Source of the DNA: Sporobacter sp038405045
GTDB lineage: Bacteria > Bacillota > Clostridia > Oscillospirales > Oscillospiraceae
Assembly: GCA_038405045.1 (NCBI GenBank)
Contig: JBBZIV010000002.1
Coordinates: 401,860 to 465,859, forward strand
Length of the DNA stretch: 64,000 nt
Reading direction: 5' to 3'
A program made the translations under genes and the position numbers. Of this stretch, positions 35,294-43,479 are shown in pieces. The notes under the pieces are model-generated. The model was not told where the DNA came from. It did no database searches and was given only the letters and a program-made list of their open reading frames with translations. How positions within the stretch are numbered: the first letter of the stretch is position 1; each line of letters starts with the position of its first letter.

Positions 35294-35737
35294 ATGAAGA
35301 TATCAACGCGCGGCCGGTATGCCATCCGCATGATGCTGGAGCTTGCCATGAGCGAGCCGGATCAGTATGTCACCATCAAAAGCATTGCCGAGCGGCAGGA
35401 TATATCCGGAAAATATCTGGAGCAGATTATTTCCGTTTTAAGCCGGGCGGGGTTTGTCAAAAGCGTTCGCGGTGCGCAGGGCGGCTATAAACTCGCGCAC
35501 CCCGCTGAAGAATATACCGTCGGCTCCATTCTGCGTCTGATTGAAGGCAGCCTTGTCCCGGTGGCCTGCATGGAGGATGAGCCGAACCAATGTCCCCGGT
35601 GCGAGACGTGCGCAACGCTCGACGTTTGGAAGCAGGTTGACGAGGCTGTCAGCAGTGTGGTGGATCATATCACGCTTCTTGATCTCGTCCAGAAGCAAAA
35701 GACAATGGCGTCACCGTCACCGACGCCTGAGCGCTAA
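35294..35737 (+). CDS. iscR: Rrf2-family Fe-S regulator, IscR-like
   Basis: 147 aa. N-terminal MKISTRGRYAIRMMLELAMS, helix-turn-helix IAERQDISGKYLEQIISVLS and wing GAQGGYKLAHP. Four cysteines cluster at residues 92, 100, 103 and 106, in the place where IscR binds its [2Fe-2S] cluster. This separates it clearly from the cysteine-free paralogue at 32835. Genes downstream (mnmA, nifS) belong to sulfur transfer, which suits an Fe-S-sensing regulator. AAAGGATG precedes the ATG. Confidence 0.88.
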   Translation: MKISTRGRYAIRMMLELAMSEPDQYVTIKSIAERQDISGKYLEQIISVLSRAGFVKSVRGAQGGYKLAHPAEEYTVGSILRLIEGSLVPVACMEDEPNQCPRCETCATLDVWKQVDEAVSSVVDHITLLDLVQKQKTMASPSPTPER

Positions 35738-35835
35738 ACCGTCATCAGTCAAGCCTGTGAGACTGACGGCAGACGTTTGAATTAAATCATACTAAGTAAA
35801 TAAGAAAAATATGAAAAATGAAATGAGTGAGCAAC

Positions 35836-37125
35836 ATGTCGGAAAATAAAAAATTACGATTTGAGACGCTGCAGCTGCACGTCGGGCAGGAGTCACCGGA
35901 CCCGGCGACGGACGCCCGCGCCGTCCCGATCTACCAGACGACGTCTTACGTTTTCGCCGATTCGCAGCAGGCCTCAAACCGCTTTGGGCTGACGGAAGGC
36001 GGTAACATCTACACGCGTATCATGAATCCGACGTCTGATGTTTTTGAAAAGCGGATTGCCGCGCTGGAGGGCGGCGCGGCGGCGCTGGCCGTATCAAGCG
36101 GCGCGGCGGCCATCACCTATGCCATCCAGAATATCGCCCACGCGGGGGATCATATTGTATCGGCCGCAACGCTCTACGGTGGAACATACAATCTCTTTGC
36201 GCACACGCTGCACGACTTCGGCATCGAAGTCACCTTTGTCGACCCGGACGCCCCCGGTAGCTTTGAAAAAGCGATCCGCCCCAATACGAAGGCAATTTTT
36301 ATCGAGAGCATCGGCAACCCAAACGCCAGCCTGATCGATATTGAGGCCGTCGCCGCAGTTGCACATAAAAACGGCCTGCCGCTGATTGTTGACAACACGT
36401 TTGCAACGCCGTATCTGCTGCGCCCATTTGAGCACGGGGCCGACATCGTTGTTCACTCCGCCACTAAGTTTATCGGCGGCCACGGCACCTCGATCGGCGG
36501 CGTTATCGTCGACGGCGGCACGTTTGACTGGGCAGGTTCCGGCCACTTCCCGTATCTGACGGAGCCCGACCCGAGTTATCACGGCGTCCGCTTTACCGAG
36601 GCTGTTGGCAATCTCGCCTATATCATCAAAGCGCGCGTGACGCTTTTACGCGATACGGGCGCGGCGCTCAGCCCTTTTAATTCGTTCTTGTTTTTGCAAG
36701 GGCTTGAGACGCTGTCCCTGCGCGTCGAGCGCCATGTGGAAAATACGCTGAAGGTGGTTGACTTTTTGAAGAACCATTCAAAGGTCGACAAAGTAAACCA
36801 TCCGTCGCTCTCCGACAACCCGTATCATGCGCTTTACGAGCGCTACTTCCCGAACGGCGGCGCCTCGATTTTCACCTTTGAAATTAAAGGCGACGATAAG
36901 ACGGCTAAAACCTTTATCGACAAGCTGGGCATCTTCTCGCTGCTCGCCAACGTGGCCGACGTTAAGTCGCTCGTTATCCATCCGGCCAGCACGACACACT
37001 CACAGATGTCAGCAGAAGAGCTGCTCGATTCCGGCATTAGGCCGAATACGATCCGCCTATCCGTCGGCACGGAGCATATCGACGATCTGCTTGACGATCT
37101 TAAACAGGCGTTTGACGCAATCTAA
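35836..37125 (+). CDS. metY: O-acetylhomoserine sulfhydrylase
   Basis: PLP enzyme that makes homocysteine from O-acetylhomoserine and sulfide. 429 aa from ATG 35836 (an in-frame GTG at 35827 is possible). The length above 420 aa and the inserted segment around residues 225-250 are typical of MetY compared with the ~380 aa MetB/MccB. RFETLQLHVGQE, AVPIYQTTSYVF, the PLP lysine in VHSATKFIGGHGT, and the C-terminal HPASTTHSQMSAEEL support it. With cysK and the patB/trans-sulfuration operon the window covers both routes to methionine sulfur. Confidence 0.93.
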   Translation: MSENKKLRFETLQLHVGQESPDPATDARAVPIYQTTSYVFADSQQASNRFGLTEGGNIYTRIMNPTSDVFEKRIAALEGGAAALAVSSGAAAITYAIQNIAHAGDHIVSAATLYGGTYNLFAHTLHDFGIEVTFVDPDAPGSFEKAIRPNTKAIFIESIGNPNASLIDIEAVAAVAHKNGLPLIVDNTFATPYLLRPFEHGADIVVHSATKFIGGHGTSIGGVIVDGGTFDWAGSGHFPYLTEPDPSYHGVRFTEAVGNLAYIIKARVTLLRDTGAALSPFNSFLFLQGLETLSLRVERHVENTLKVVDFLKNHSKVDKVNHPSLSDNPYHALYERYFPNGGASIFTFEIKGDDKTAKTFIDKLGIFSLLANVADVKSLVIHPASTTHSQMSAEELLDSGIRPNTIRLSVGTEHIDDLLDDLKQAFDAI

Positions 37126-37154
37126 ATTCATAACGAAGCACACCACAGAGCACA

Positions 37155-37178
37155 CGGCGGCGGATTATTCCGCCGCCG
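37155..37178 (+). terminator. GC-rich hairpin after metY
   Basis: 10-bp perfect stem (37155-37164 with 37169-37178) and loop TTAT, 30 nt after the metY stop. There is no clean T run behind it, so termination may be incomplete. mnmA downstream has its own -10-like TATAAT at 37283-37288. Confidence 0.5.
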
Positions 37179-37320
37179 CCGCTTGTTCAAAACCCTAAAA
37201 AAATTTTATGTTGAGACAGTGGATTTAAGGCACCATCGGCAGAGGAGATACAAAAAGGCTGTCCTCCAAGCGGCAGATCGGTTATAATGTTGCAAACGGA
37301 ACAAATTGAGGAGTATTCGT

Positions 37321-38394
37321 ATGTCACAAAAGGTCATGGCGGCCATGAGCGGGGGGGTAGACAGCTCCGTCGCGGCGGCGCTTTTATTAGAGCAGGGCTA
37401 CTCGGTCTGCGGCGCGACGCTGAAGCTCTTTTCAAATGAAGATATCAGTGAAGCGCCCTCTCGCACCTGCTGCGCTCTCACGGACGTGGAGGACGCGCGC
37501 CGTGTGGCGTATAAGCTCGGCATCGAGCATTTTGTTTTCAATTTCAAAGAACCCTTCAAGTCAGACGTCATCGGCCGGTTTGCCGAAGCCTACAAGACAG
37601 GCCAAACGCCCAACCCCTGCATCGATTGCAACCGCTACATCAAGTTTGACAGGCTGATTGACCGCGCTGTTTTGCTGGGGATGGACGCCATCGCCACCGG
37701 GCACTACGCACGTGTTGAGCGGGATGAAAGCACAGGCCGGTATCTTCTCAAAAAAGCCGCGGACGCCACAAAGGATCAGACATACGTTTTGTATATGCTG
37801 ACGCAGTCGCAGCTGGGTCGGATTTTATTCCCGCTCGGCGGGCTTCTAAAAAGCGAGGTGCGGGAGAAAGCGCTCGCGCGCGGCCTTGTGACGGCCGACA
37901 AGCCGGACAGCCAGGATATCTGCTTCGTGCCGGACGGGGACTACGCCGCCTTTTTAACGGATGTGATGGGTCTTGTTTCACCGCCCGGCCGCATGACGGA
38001 TACGGCTGGGAACGTTCTCGGCACGCATCGTGGGCTTCTCCACTATACAATCGGCCAGCGCCGCGGGCTGAATATCGGCTTCGGCAGCCCGCGCTACGTC
38101 GTCCGGAAGGATGTTTTCTCAAACACCCTCGTCATCGGGGAGGAGCACGATTTATACAGTGCCGATATGACGGTCGGCGACGTTAATTTCATCGCCGTCC
38201 CAGCGCTCAATGAACCGACGCGGGCAACGGTCAAAACACGCTACAGCCAAAAGGAGACCGTAGCGACGCTCACGCCGCTGGGGGATGACCGCGTTTGTGT
38301 CGTGTTTGACGCGCCGCAGCGTGCGGTAACGCCGGGGCAGGCCGCCGTGTTTTATGACGGGGACACCGTCCTTGGTGGCGGCACAATTTTATAA
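37321..38394 (+). CDS. mnmA: tRNA 2-thiouridylase MnmA
   Basis: Inserts sulfur at C2 of uridine 34 in Lys, Glu and Gln tRNAs. 357 aa from ATG 37321 (TGAGGAG upstream). PP-loop AMSGGVDSSVAAALL at the N-terminus, the first catalytic Cys region TPNPCIDCNRYIKF, the second DSQDICFVPDG, and TGHYARV. The sulfur donor is a cysteine desulfurase, and nifS follows 75 nt later. Confidence 0.96.
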   Translation: MSQKVMAAMSGGVDSSVAAALLLEQGYSVCGATLKLFSNEDISEAPSRTCCALTDVEDARRVAYKLGIEHFVFNFKEPFKSDVIGRFAEAYKTGQTPNPCIDCNRYIKFDRLIDRAVLLGMDAIATGHYARVERDESTGRYLLKKAADATKDQTYVLYMLTQSQLGRILFPLGGLLKSEVREKALARGLVTADKPDSQDICFVPDGDYAAFLTDVMGLVSPPGRMTDTAGNVLGTHRGLLHYTIGQRRGLNIGFGSPRYVVRKDVFSNTLVIGEEHDLYSADMTVGDVNFIAVPALNEPTRATVKTRYSQKETVATLTPLGDDRVCVVFDAPQRAVTPGQAAVFYDGDTVLGGGTIL

Positions 38395-38469
38395 GAGACC
38401 TTGCATTTCTCAAAAAATCGTGCTAAACTAAAATCATATCAAAATACTATGAATTAGTGGGTGGTATTC

Positions 38470-39645
38470 ATGTCAAACGTGATTTACGCGGATAACGCCG
38501 CGACGACTTTTTTATCAAAACACGCGCTGGAGGCGATGCTGCCGTATTTGACAAGCGAACCGGGTAACGCGTCCACCGTTTACGCTTACGGGCGGCGTGC
38601 CAAGCGTGCCGTAGAGGAAGCGCGTATACAAGTTGCTGCCGCCATCGGGGCAAAACCGGAGGAGATTTATTTTACGGCGGGCGGCACCGAAGCCGACAAC
38701 TGGGCCATTAAGTCCGCCGTTGCGCGTCAGAAGAACAAGGGCAAGCATATTATTTCAACGGCCATTGAGCACCACGCCGTTTTGCACACACTCCAATTCC
38801 TCGAAAAAGAGGGGTACGACGTGACGTTTTTGAAGGTCGATTCAAACGGCAATATATCGCTTGACGACCTTCAAAACGCCATCCGGGAGGACACAATTCT
38901 TATTACTGCGATGATGGCCAACAACGAGATTGGGACGATTCTGCCGATCGCCGAGATCGGGGCCATCGCGCGCGAGGCCGGTATTCTCTTTCATACGGAC
39001 GCCGTTCAAGCCGTCGGGCACATCCCGGTGGATGTGAAGGCGCTGAATGTCGACATGCTGTCCCTCACCGCGCACAAATTCAAGGGTCCGAAGGGCGTGG
39101 GCGCCCTCTATGTCAAAAAAGGGCTGCGTCTGCCGCCGCTTCTGCACGGCGGCGGGCAGGAACGCGGCACGCGCTCCGGCACCGAAAACGTCCCCGGCAT
39201 CGTCGGCCTCGGCGCGGCGATTGAAGAGGCGGTTTCAAACCTACCTGAGACGATGGCGCGCGTTAGCGCCATGCGCGACCGGCTGATTCAAGGGCTTTTA
39301 AAGCTTCCGTACACGCGCCTCACCGGTGACCCGGTGAACAGGCTGCCGGGCACGGCCTCCTTTGTCTTCGAGTGCGTGGAAGGCGAGTCGATGGTGCTCA
39401 TGCTCGATCAAAACGGCATCTGCGCGTCGTCCGGCTCGGCCTGCTCGTCTGGCTCGCTTGACCCCTCGCACGTGCTTTTGGCCATCGGCCTGCCGCATGA
39501 AATCGCCCACGGCTCGCTGCGCCTGACGCTCAATGAGGACAATACGGACGCGGAGGTTGACGTCATGCTCGAAAAAATTCCGCAGATCATCTCCCGCCTG
39601 CGCGACATGTCGCCCCTCTGGGAAGACCGGCACGTCACAGCATAA
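38470..39645 (+). CDS. nifS: Cysteine desulfurase (NifS/IscS type)
   Basis: PLP enzyme that moves sulfur from cysteine to an enzyme persulfide. 391 aa from ATG 38470 with GGGTGG upstream. YADNAATTFLSKHALEAM, the PLP lysine in LTAHKFKGPKGVGALYV, and the active Cys in the long-loop sequence SSGSACSSGSLDPSHVL, which marks class I (NifS/IscS). No iscU scaffold is adjacent, so its nearest client is MnmA upstream. Confidence 0.95.
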   Translation: MSNVIYADNAATTFLSKHALEAMLPYLTSEPGNASTVYAYGRRAKRAVEEARIQVAAAIGAKPEEIYFTAGGTEADNWAIKSAVARQKNKGKHIISTAIEHHAVLHTLQFLEKEGYDVTFLKVDSNGNISLDDLQNAIREDTILITAMMANNEIGTILPIAEIGAIAREAGILFHTDAVQAVGHIPVDVKALNVDMLSLTAHKFKGPKGVGALYVKKGLRLPPLLHGGGQERGTRSGTENVPGIVGLGAAIEEAVSNLPETMARVSAMRDRLIQGLLKLPYTRLTGDPVNRLPGTASFVFECVEGESMVLMLDQNGICASSGSACSSGSLDPSHVLLAIGLPHEIAHGSLRLTLNEDNTDAEVDVMLEKIPQIISRLRDMSPLWEDRHVTA

Positions 39646-39657
39646 ATAAGCAAACAA

Positions 39658-39690
39658 AACCGGGGCCTTTTGGCCCCGGTTGCTTTTTAT
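39658..39690 (+). terminator. Terminator after nifS
   Basis: 10-bp stem (39658-39667 with 39672-39681), loop TTTT, followed by GCTTTTT. It ends the plus-strand run before the convergent ferritin gene. Confidence 0.92.
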
Positions 39691-39699
39691 GTGTCTGTT

Positions 39700-40212
39700 T
39701 TAGAGAACGAGTGACGGCGGCGTGAACACGCGCGCGCCAAGCTCGGCGTCAAGCATATAAAGGCCTCTGGCATCGCTGCCGAAGAGGTCATATTTCTTGA
39801 TGATCTCATCGGTGTTTTTTTCTTCCTCGTTTTGCTCTTTAATAAACCAGTCTAAAAACTGCATCGTTCTAAAATCCTTCTGCTCATAGGCCGTGGCGTA
39901 AATGCTGTTAATGGAGGCCGTCACCTTGAGCTCGTGCTCATAGGCGGCCTGCGCGGGCGCGCGGAAGTCCTCATATGTCAGGCCCGGCGCGTTGACATCG
40001 CCAAACGTCGCCCGGTGGCCGTTGTTTTGCAGATATTTCATAAAGAGCATCGCATGGGCGAGCTCTTCCTGCGTCTGCACATAAAACCAGTTGGCAAAGC
40101 CGTTGAGGTTGCTGTCGGCATAGAACGTGTGGATATCGAGATACACATACGCCGAATACAGCTCCATGTTGATTTGATCGTTGATTTGGTTAAATAATTC
40201 CGGACTAAGCAT
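39700..40212 (-). CDS. ftnA: Ferritin
   Basis: Iron-storage cage protein. 170 aa from ATG 40212, chosen because AAGGAGG is then 6 nt upstream. The ATG directly before it is too close. Helix signatures MLSPELFNQINDQINMELYS and QTQEELAHAMLFMKY (ferroxidase Glu and His) and FIKEQNEEEKNTDEII are visible. Standard length of bacterial non-haem ferritin. It has its own promoter at 40235-40263. Confidence 0.94.
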   Translation of the reverse strand: MLSPELFNQINDQINMELYSAYVYLDIHTFYADSNLNGFANWFYVQTQEELAHAMLFMKYLQNNGHRATFGDVNAPGLTYEDFRAPAQAAYEHELKVTASINSIYATAYEQKDFRTMQFLDWFIKEQNEEEKNTDEIIKKYDLFGSDARGLYMLDAELGARVFTPPSLVL

Positions 40213-40234
40213 CATAGGCCTCCTTTTTATTTTC

Positions 40235-40263
40235 ATTCTATCATGGTCTGGGTAAGACTTCAA
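40235..40263 (-). promoter_or_regulatory. Sigma-A promoter of the ferritin gene
   Basis: Minus strand: -35 TTGAAG (40263-40258), 17-nt spacer, -10 TAGAAT (40240-40235). It lies between the DUF2284 stop and ferritin. Confidence 0.75.
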
Positions 40264-40264
40264 T

Positions 40265-40822
40265 TTAAGACGCTTTCGTATTGAAAAAGATCAGGCTGAA
40301 ATAGGTGACAATGTTGTTGCCGCAGTCATACGAGATGCCAAGGCTTGAGGCCGTCTCCATAATCAGAACGCCGTGGCTTTCAACGGAGGACAGGCGCTCG
40401 TCCGGGAAGCGGCAAGGTGTATCGGGGTATGTGCAGTCGTCACAGATCCGGCACCCGGTCGACAGCGCGAGCACCGCCCCAAACCTGTCGCGAAACGCCC
40501 GGCGCAGGTCGAGTGTCACTTGTTCATGGTCGCGCTTGGCCACAAGGCACACGTCGTTATTCATGCTGTCGGACACTTCGGCAACGGTGGAGAACAAAAA
40601 GACGTGCTCGTAAGCTTTGAAGGCGTCCATACACGTTTCAACAGAAGGGATAACAGGCGGGCACGCCCACGACTTGCCGTACCGCGGACATGTCGTTTCG
40701 CAGATAAAGCGCACCTTATCGGAATATACAAGCTCCTCCGGCTTCAAAAACGCGTATTCGCAAATGGGATAATCACCGATCAGCCCCTCAATCGCCGCCT
40801 TAAAATCCTCGCCGCTCGTCAT
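40265..40822 (-). CDS. DUF2284 predicted metal-binding protein
   Basis: 185 aa from ATG 40822, which has AAGGAG at good spacing. Cysteine-rich: CETTCPRYGKSWACPP and CRICDDCTYPDTPCRFPDE are typical of DUF2284, a family thought to bind metal or Fe-S and of unknown activity. It lies directly upstream of ferritin on the same strand, which hints at a role in metal or redox balance, but ferritin has its own promoter. Confidence 0.82.
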   Translation of the reverse strand: MTSGEDFKAAIEGLIGDYPICEYAFLKPEELVYSDKVRFICETTCPRYGKSWACPPVIPSVETCMDAFKAYEHVFLFSTVAEVSDSMNNDVCLVAKRDHEQVTLDLRRAFRDRFGAVLALSTGCRICDDCTYPDTPCRFPDERLSSVESHGVLIMETASSLGISYDCGNNIVTYFSLIFFNTKAS

Positions 40823-40910
40823 AATGTGTCTCCTTGTTGTATGAGTGTATATAAACAATATCATACTGCCTGCCATCTTGCTGTAACTATATCACAACCC
40901 GGCAATGTAA

Positions 40911-40950
40911 GAAAAAAAGAGGCAGTAGCAATTTTCATTTTGCTACTGCC
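40911..40950 (-). terminator. Terminator at the left element border (probably original tRNA-Ala terminator)
   Basis: 11-bp perfect stem (40921-40931 with 40940-40950), 8-nt loop, followed on the minus strand by TCTTTTTTTC. It lies 2 nt from the degenerate copy of the tRNA-Ala 3' end at 40953-40994. This is exactly where the terminator of an uninterrupted tRNA-Ala gene would be. Confidence 0.85.
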
Positions 40951-40952
40951 CC

Positions 40953-40994
40953 GGAGATAAGTGGGAAGCCGCCGCTGACTGCTTAAATGCCATT
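40953..40994. repeat. Degenerate copy of tRNA-Ala 3' end (candidate attachment site)
   Basis: 42 nt that align without gaps to 52434-52475, the 3' end of the tRNA-Ala gene: 33 of 42 bases are identical by my count, with blocks GGAGATAAG, CCGCTGAC and AATGCCATT. The two copies have the same orientation, as direct repeats left by site-specific integration do. Similarity stops at the anticodon region on the inner side. The mismatches suggest an old event. Confidence 0.75.
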
Positions 40995-40998
40995 ACTT

Positions 40999-41428
40999 GA
41001 CACTACATTTTAAATAACAAAGTGTCGGTTCTATCGTCTCGTCGTTTAAGACGATAGAATTAACAAGCTATGCTTTAGGATCCCAACGGTGTCCGCCCGC
41101 AAGCAACTCTAATAATTCGGCGGAGATCAGCCATAAAAAGTGTGAAAGTTTGTTCGGGCGGACACTGTTCGTTCCTAAAGCGATAGAGATATAATGATTA
41201 TCCTAAGTCTTTGAAGTATTAGTCTGCCGGGAAACGGGTGAAACCCGCTTCCCGGTACCTTTTTGCACATTGAACTATGTTTGGGCCTGTCGGTCAATCC
41301 ATTCAGTGGAAAAATCGGTGGTACCTCTGTTCAATGCGCACTGGTAAACGTTTGTATTGTTAAGGAATCTCGTAACCGGAGAACGTTAAAACGCTGTTCA
41401 CTTTATGCGACTTCAGTGAGCCAGTGCC
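40999..41428. ncRNA. Candidate structured RNA (chain of inverted repeats)
   Basis: 430 bp without a credible ORF but filled with complementary arms. They are: 40999-41004/41021-41026 (6 bp); 41029-41039/41049-41059 (11 bp); 41072-41080/41173-41181 (9 bp, extended by CTAT/ATAG) enclosing 41089-41099/41155-41165 (11 bp); 41227-41233/41249-41255 plus 41235-41239/41243-41247, followed by five T within 5 nt; 41265-41275/41329-41339 (10 of 11); and 41338-41344/41421-41427 (7 bp). Strand is uncertain: the T run suggests plus. Large phage-associated RNAs such as GOLLD and ROOL are the nearest known idea, but I cannot assign a class. Confidence 0.5.
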
Positions 41429-41869
41429 TCAAGTATCTATGACGCCAAATATGGCTAGAGTAAACTTGCGCAACGCGATATCTTTATGATAGTACAGATT
41501 ACTCTGCTCGTATCCTAATTCATCACACAGCCTGTCTATGTAATTCTTAGGTCTTTCAACAAAGAACAGTTGCAGTATACGTTTTTCATCACGTGACATT
41601 GTCTGTAAAGCACGTTCGATCAGCTCCATGCGTTTTTTTACTAAGGTAATTTTCGTATCAATCTCATTCTTCTTCTCCAGCTTATTAATAAACCAATCTT
41701 CACGAGAATGTGTTGAGCTGCCACCATTTGGAGCAACATCCAACTTCACAGCCCCTATAGATGTTATATCGTTGTCAATATCTTTCAGCATATCTGAATA
41801 GTGTTTTAAAGATTCGTGATATCTACCATAGTCTTTTAGTTCGTTTTCCGCTTCTTTTCGCCAGTTCAT
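41429..41869 (-). CDS. ArpU-like phage transcriptional regulator 1
   Basis: 146 aa from ATG 41869 (AAAGGG upstream), opening MNWRKEAENELKDYGRYHES. Helical N-terminal part, then RMELIERALQTMSRDEKRIL and a C-terminal sigma-region-4-like helix-turn-helix (YIDRLCDELGYEQSNLYYHK). This layout is that of ArpU/RinA-type late regulators of Gram-positive phages. It is a paralogue of the next gene upstream on the minus strand. It ends where the structured region begins. Confidence 0.72.
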   Translation of the reverse strand: MNWRKEAENELKDYGRYHESLKHYSDMLKDIDNDITSIGAVKLDVAPNGGSSTHSREDWFINKLEKKNEIDTKITLVKKRMELIERALQTMSRDEKRILQLFFVERPKNYIDRLCDELGYEQSNLYYHKDIALRKFTLAIFGVIDT

Positions 41870-41946
41870 TTTTTGCCCTTTCATTTGAAATATGGAAACC
41901 CATCCACTTGTTAACATATCAATCAGTAGTAACAATTTTGTTTTAG

Positions 41947-42372
41947 CTAATTAATGCCATACATAGCCAAAGTGAAATTACGAATTGCAACGTCTTTCTT
42001 ATTGTAAACACTGCTCTTTTCGTAACAAAGCTCTTCACTTAATTTTTGTAGGTGATCAATCGGACGATCAATGTAGAATAATTCTAAAATTCTGCGTTCA
42101 TCAAATGTAATACTGCTTAGTCCACGCTCTACAAGTTCAACCCTATGTTTTATAAGTAAAAGGTTTCTCTCTAATTCGCTTCTTTTGATAATACTGTTAA
42201 TAACAGTATCATCCCATCGGTAATCATTATTATTGTTAATATTATTTATGCTGTTATTAAATAACATGAGTTCAAAATTAATATGTTCTATAATACTGGG
42301 AATGTTGTTCAACGCTTCTTGTTTTTTCTTGAAATCCCGTAGTTCACTTTCTGATTCTTTTTTCCAATTCAT
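41947..42372 (-). CDS. ArpU-like phage transcriptional regulator 2
   Basis: 141 aa from ATG 42372 (AAAGGAG upstream), opening MNWKKESESELRDFKKKQEA. The C-terminal ITFDERRILELFYIDRPIDH and LSEELCYEKSSVYNKKDVAI parallel the neighbouring paralogue closely. It carries an Asn-rich stretch in the middle (INNINNNNDY). Two such genes in tandem suggest a duplication. They probably switch on tail and lysis genes, but the target promoter is not identified. Confidence 0.72.
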   Translation of the reverse strand: MNWKKESESELRDFKKKQEALNNIPSIIEHINFELMLFNNSINNINNNNDYRWDDTVINSIIKRSELERNLLLIKHRVELVERGLSSITFDERRILELFYIDRPIDHLQKLSEELCYEKSSVYNKKDVAIRNFTLAMYGIN

Positions 42373-42714
42373 GTTTATTTGAGCTCCTTTCGTCATAACA
42401 CACTAAAACTTTTGAATTGTATAATTGTATTTCAAATGATAACATCGAAATGTCTCCAAGTCTTACAAAATTATTCCAAACATTCTATATTTAACTATCT
42501 ATATATAAATGAGTTCGTGAAGAATAACAAGAACATTACTATTTATACAAATTCAAAGTATTATTAACAAAGGAGTAATATAAACGTCAATACAACGACC
42601 ATATCAAACTAACTTAATTATCTCAAAACCACTGTCCTAGAGTCCGTATACTGAGTTCTAATTTTATGAAATCGAGAAAATAACCTATTAACAAAAGCCT
42701 CCAAAATCTTCAGC
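42373..42714. other. AT-rich gap between regulators and lysis genes
   Basis: Very AT-rich, with no credible ORF. At 42415-42430 a direct repeat AATTGTAT AATTGTAT is bracketed by TTTG and TTCAAA, about 45 nt upstream of the regulator start at 42372, so it may be an operator or promoter part. Nothing else was recognised. Confidence 0.5.
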
Positions 42715-43479
42715 TTATTTCCCAAACATATCCCTCAATATGTTGAACATTCGATAAAGCAATACGACCATCATTTCGCGGGTACAGTCTTTCTGATACT
42801 GCATATTTCCGTTGCCGTCACCGGTAATGATGCCATTGCCTTCGGCCCACATGCGCGCCTCCCAGCTCCATTCCGATGGTTCCGCTGCCGCCTTTTCGGC
42901 CTCATACTCCTTGATGATTGCCAGCACGTCGTCCTTTGTCATAATTTCCTCCGACTCTGTGTAGAAAGGGTTGCCAAATCCGAAAATGCTTTCATAGGAC
43001 AGCGGGTAACGCTTTTTAGAGACGCCACCCCCATTCGCTATGAGTGTAGAACCGCCGCTGGTATTGCCTTCGATGGTGTATACCTTGGAGTCATCTACGT
43101 CGTAAACAATACCAACATGTGCGGCCGTAGCTCCATTGTCATTTGTAAAATAGATGATGTCGCCAGGGATTGGGGTGTACGCACCTCTGAGGTGCCAGCG
43201 TCCAACCCTTTTGAAGAACGCCACGCCCTCCGACGTGCAGCTCTTGTGTTTCGGGATGATGTCAGTGCTTATCCCGGCCATTGCCGCACAGTAGGATACG
43301 AACATGGCGCACCAGGCATATCCATTCTGGCCGTACCATTCACCGTATTTGGTAAAATTGGAACTGCCGGCATTAGCCGTCTTTTCCTCTAGTTGGGTGT
43401 CGGACGCCTTTTCTAAATAGCCCACTTCATTCATGGCTGTCGTGATTAAGGCAGCGGCTTGTTTATTCATCTCCGCCAT
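42715..43479 (-). CDS. CHAP-domain endolysin
   Basis: 254 aa peptidoglycan hydrolase. CHAP domain at about residues 10-165, with catalytic Cys57 in AWCAMFVSYC, His121 in AAHVGIV and Glu137 in TIEGNT. The C-terminal part (about 195-250) resembles a single S-layer-homology-like wall-binding unit (AEGNGIITGDGNGNMQYQ, TREMMVVLLYRMF). It overlaps the holin gene by 17 bp. ATG 43470 is an alternative start. No signal peptide is visible, so release would depend on the holin. Confidence 0.9.
   Translation of the reverse strand: MAEMNKQAAALITTAMNEVGYLEKASDTQLEEKTANAGSSNFTKYGEWYGQNGYAWCAMFVSYCAAMAGISTDIIPKHKSCTSEGVAFFKRVGRWHLRGAYTPIPGDIIYFTNDNGATAAHVGIVYDVDDSKVYTIEGNTSGGSTLIANGGGVSKKRYPLSYESIFGFGNPFYTESEEIMTKDDVLAIIKEYEAEKAAAEPSEWSWEARMWAEGNGIITGDGNGNMQYQKDCTREMMVVLLYRMFNILRDMFGK

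Noticed and set aside
40373..40960. 195-codon open frame on the plus strand
   Set aside because: Antisense to the DUF2284 gene, which has family motifs, a ribosome site and a proper start.
41072..41186. Insertion sequence or MITE ends
   Set aside because: The arms pair with each other as a long hairpin, but no target-site duplication and no transposase are visible.
41000..41430. CRISPR array
   Set aside because: The repeats are inverted, of different sequence and irregular spacing. No direct repeat of constant length and no cas genes occur in the window.
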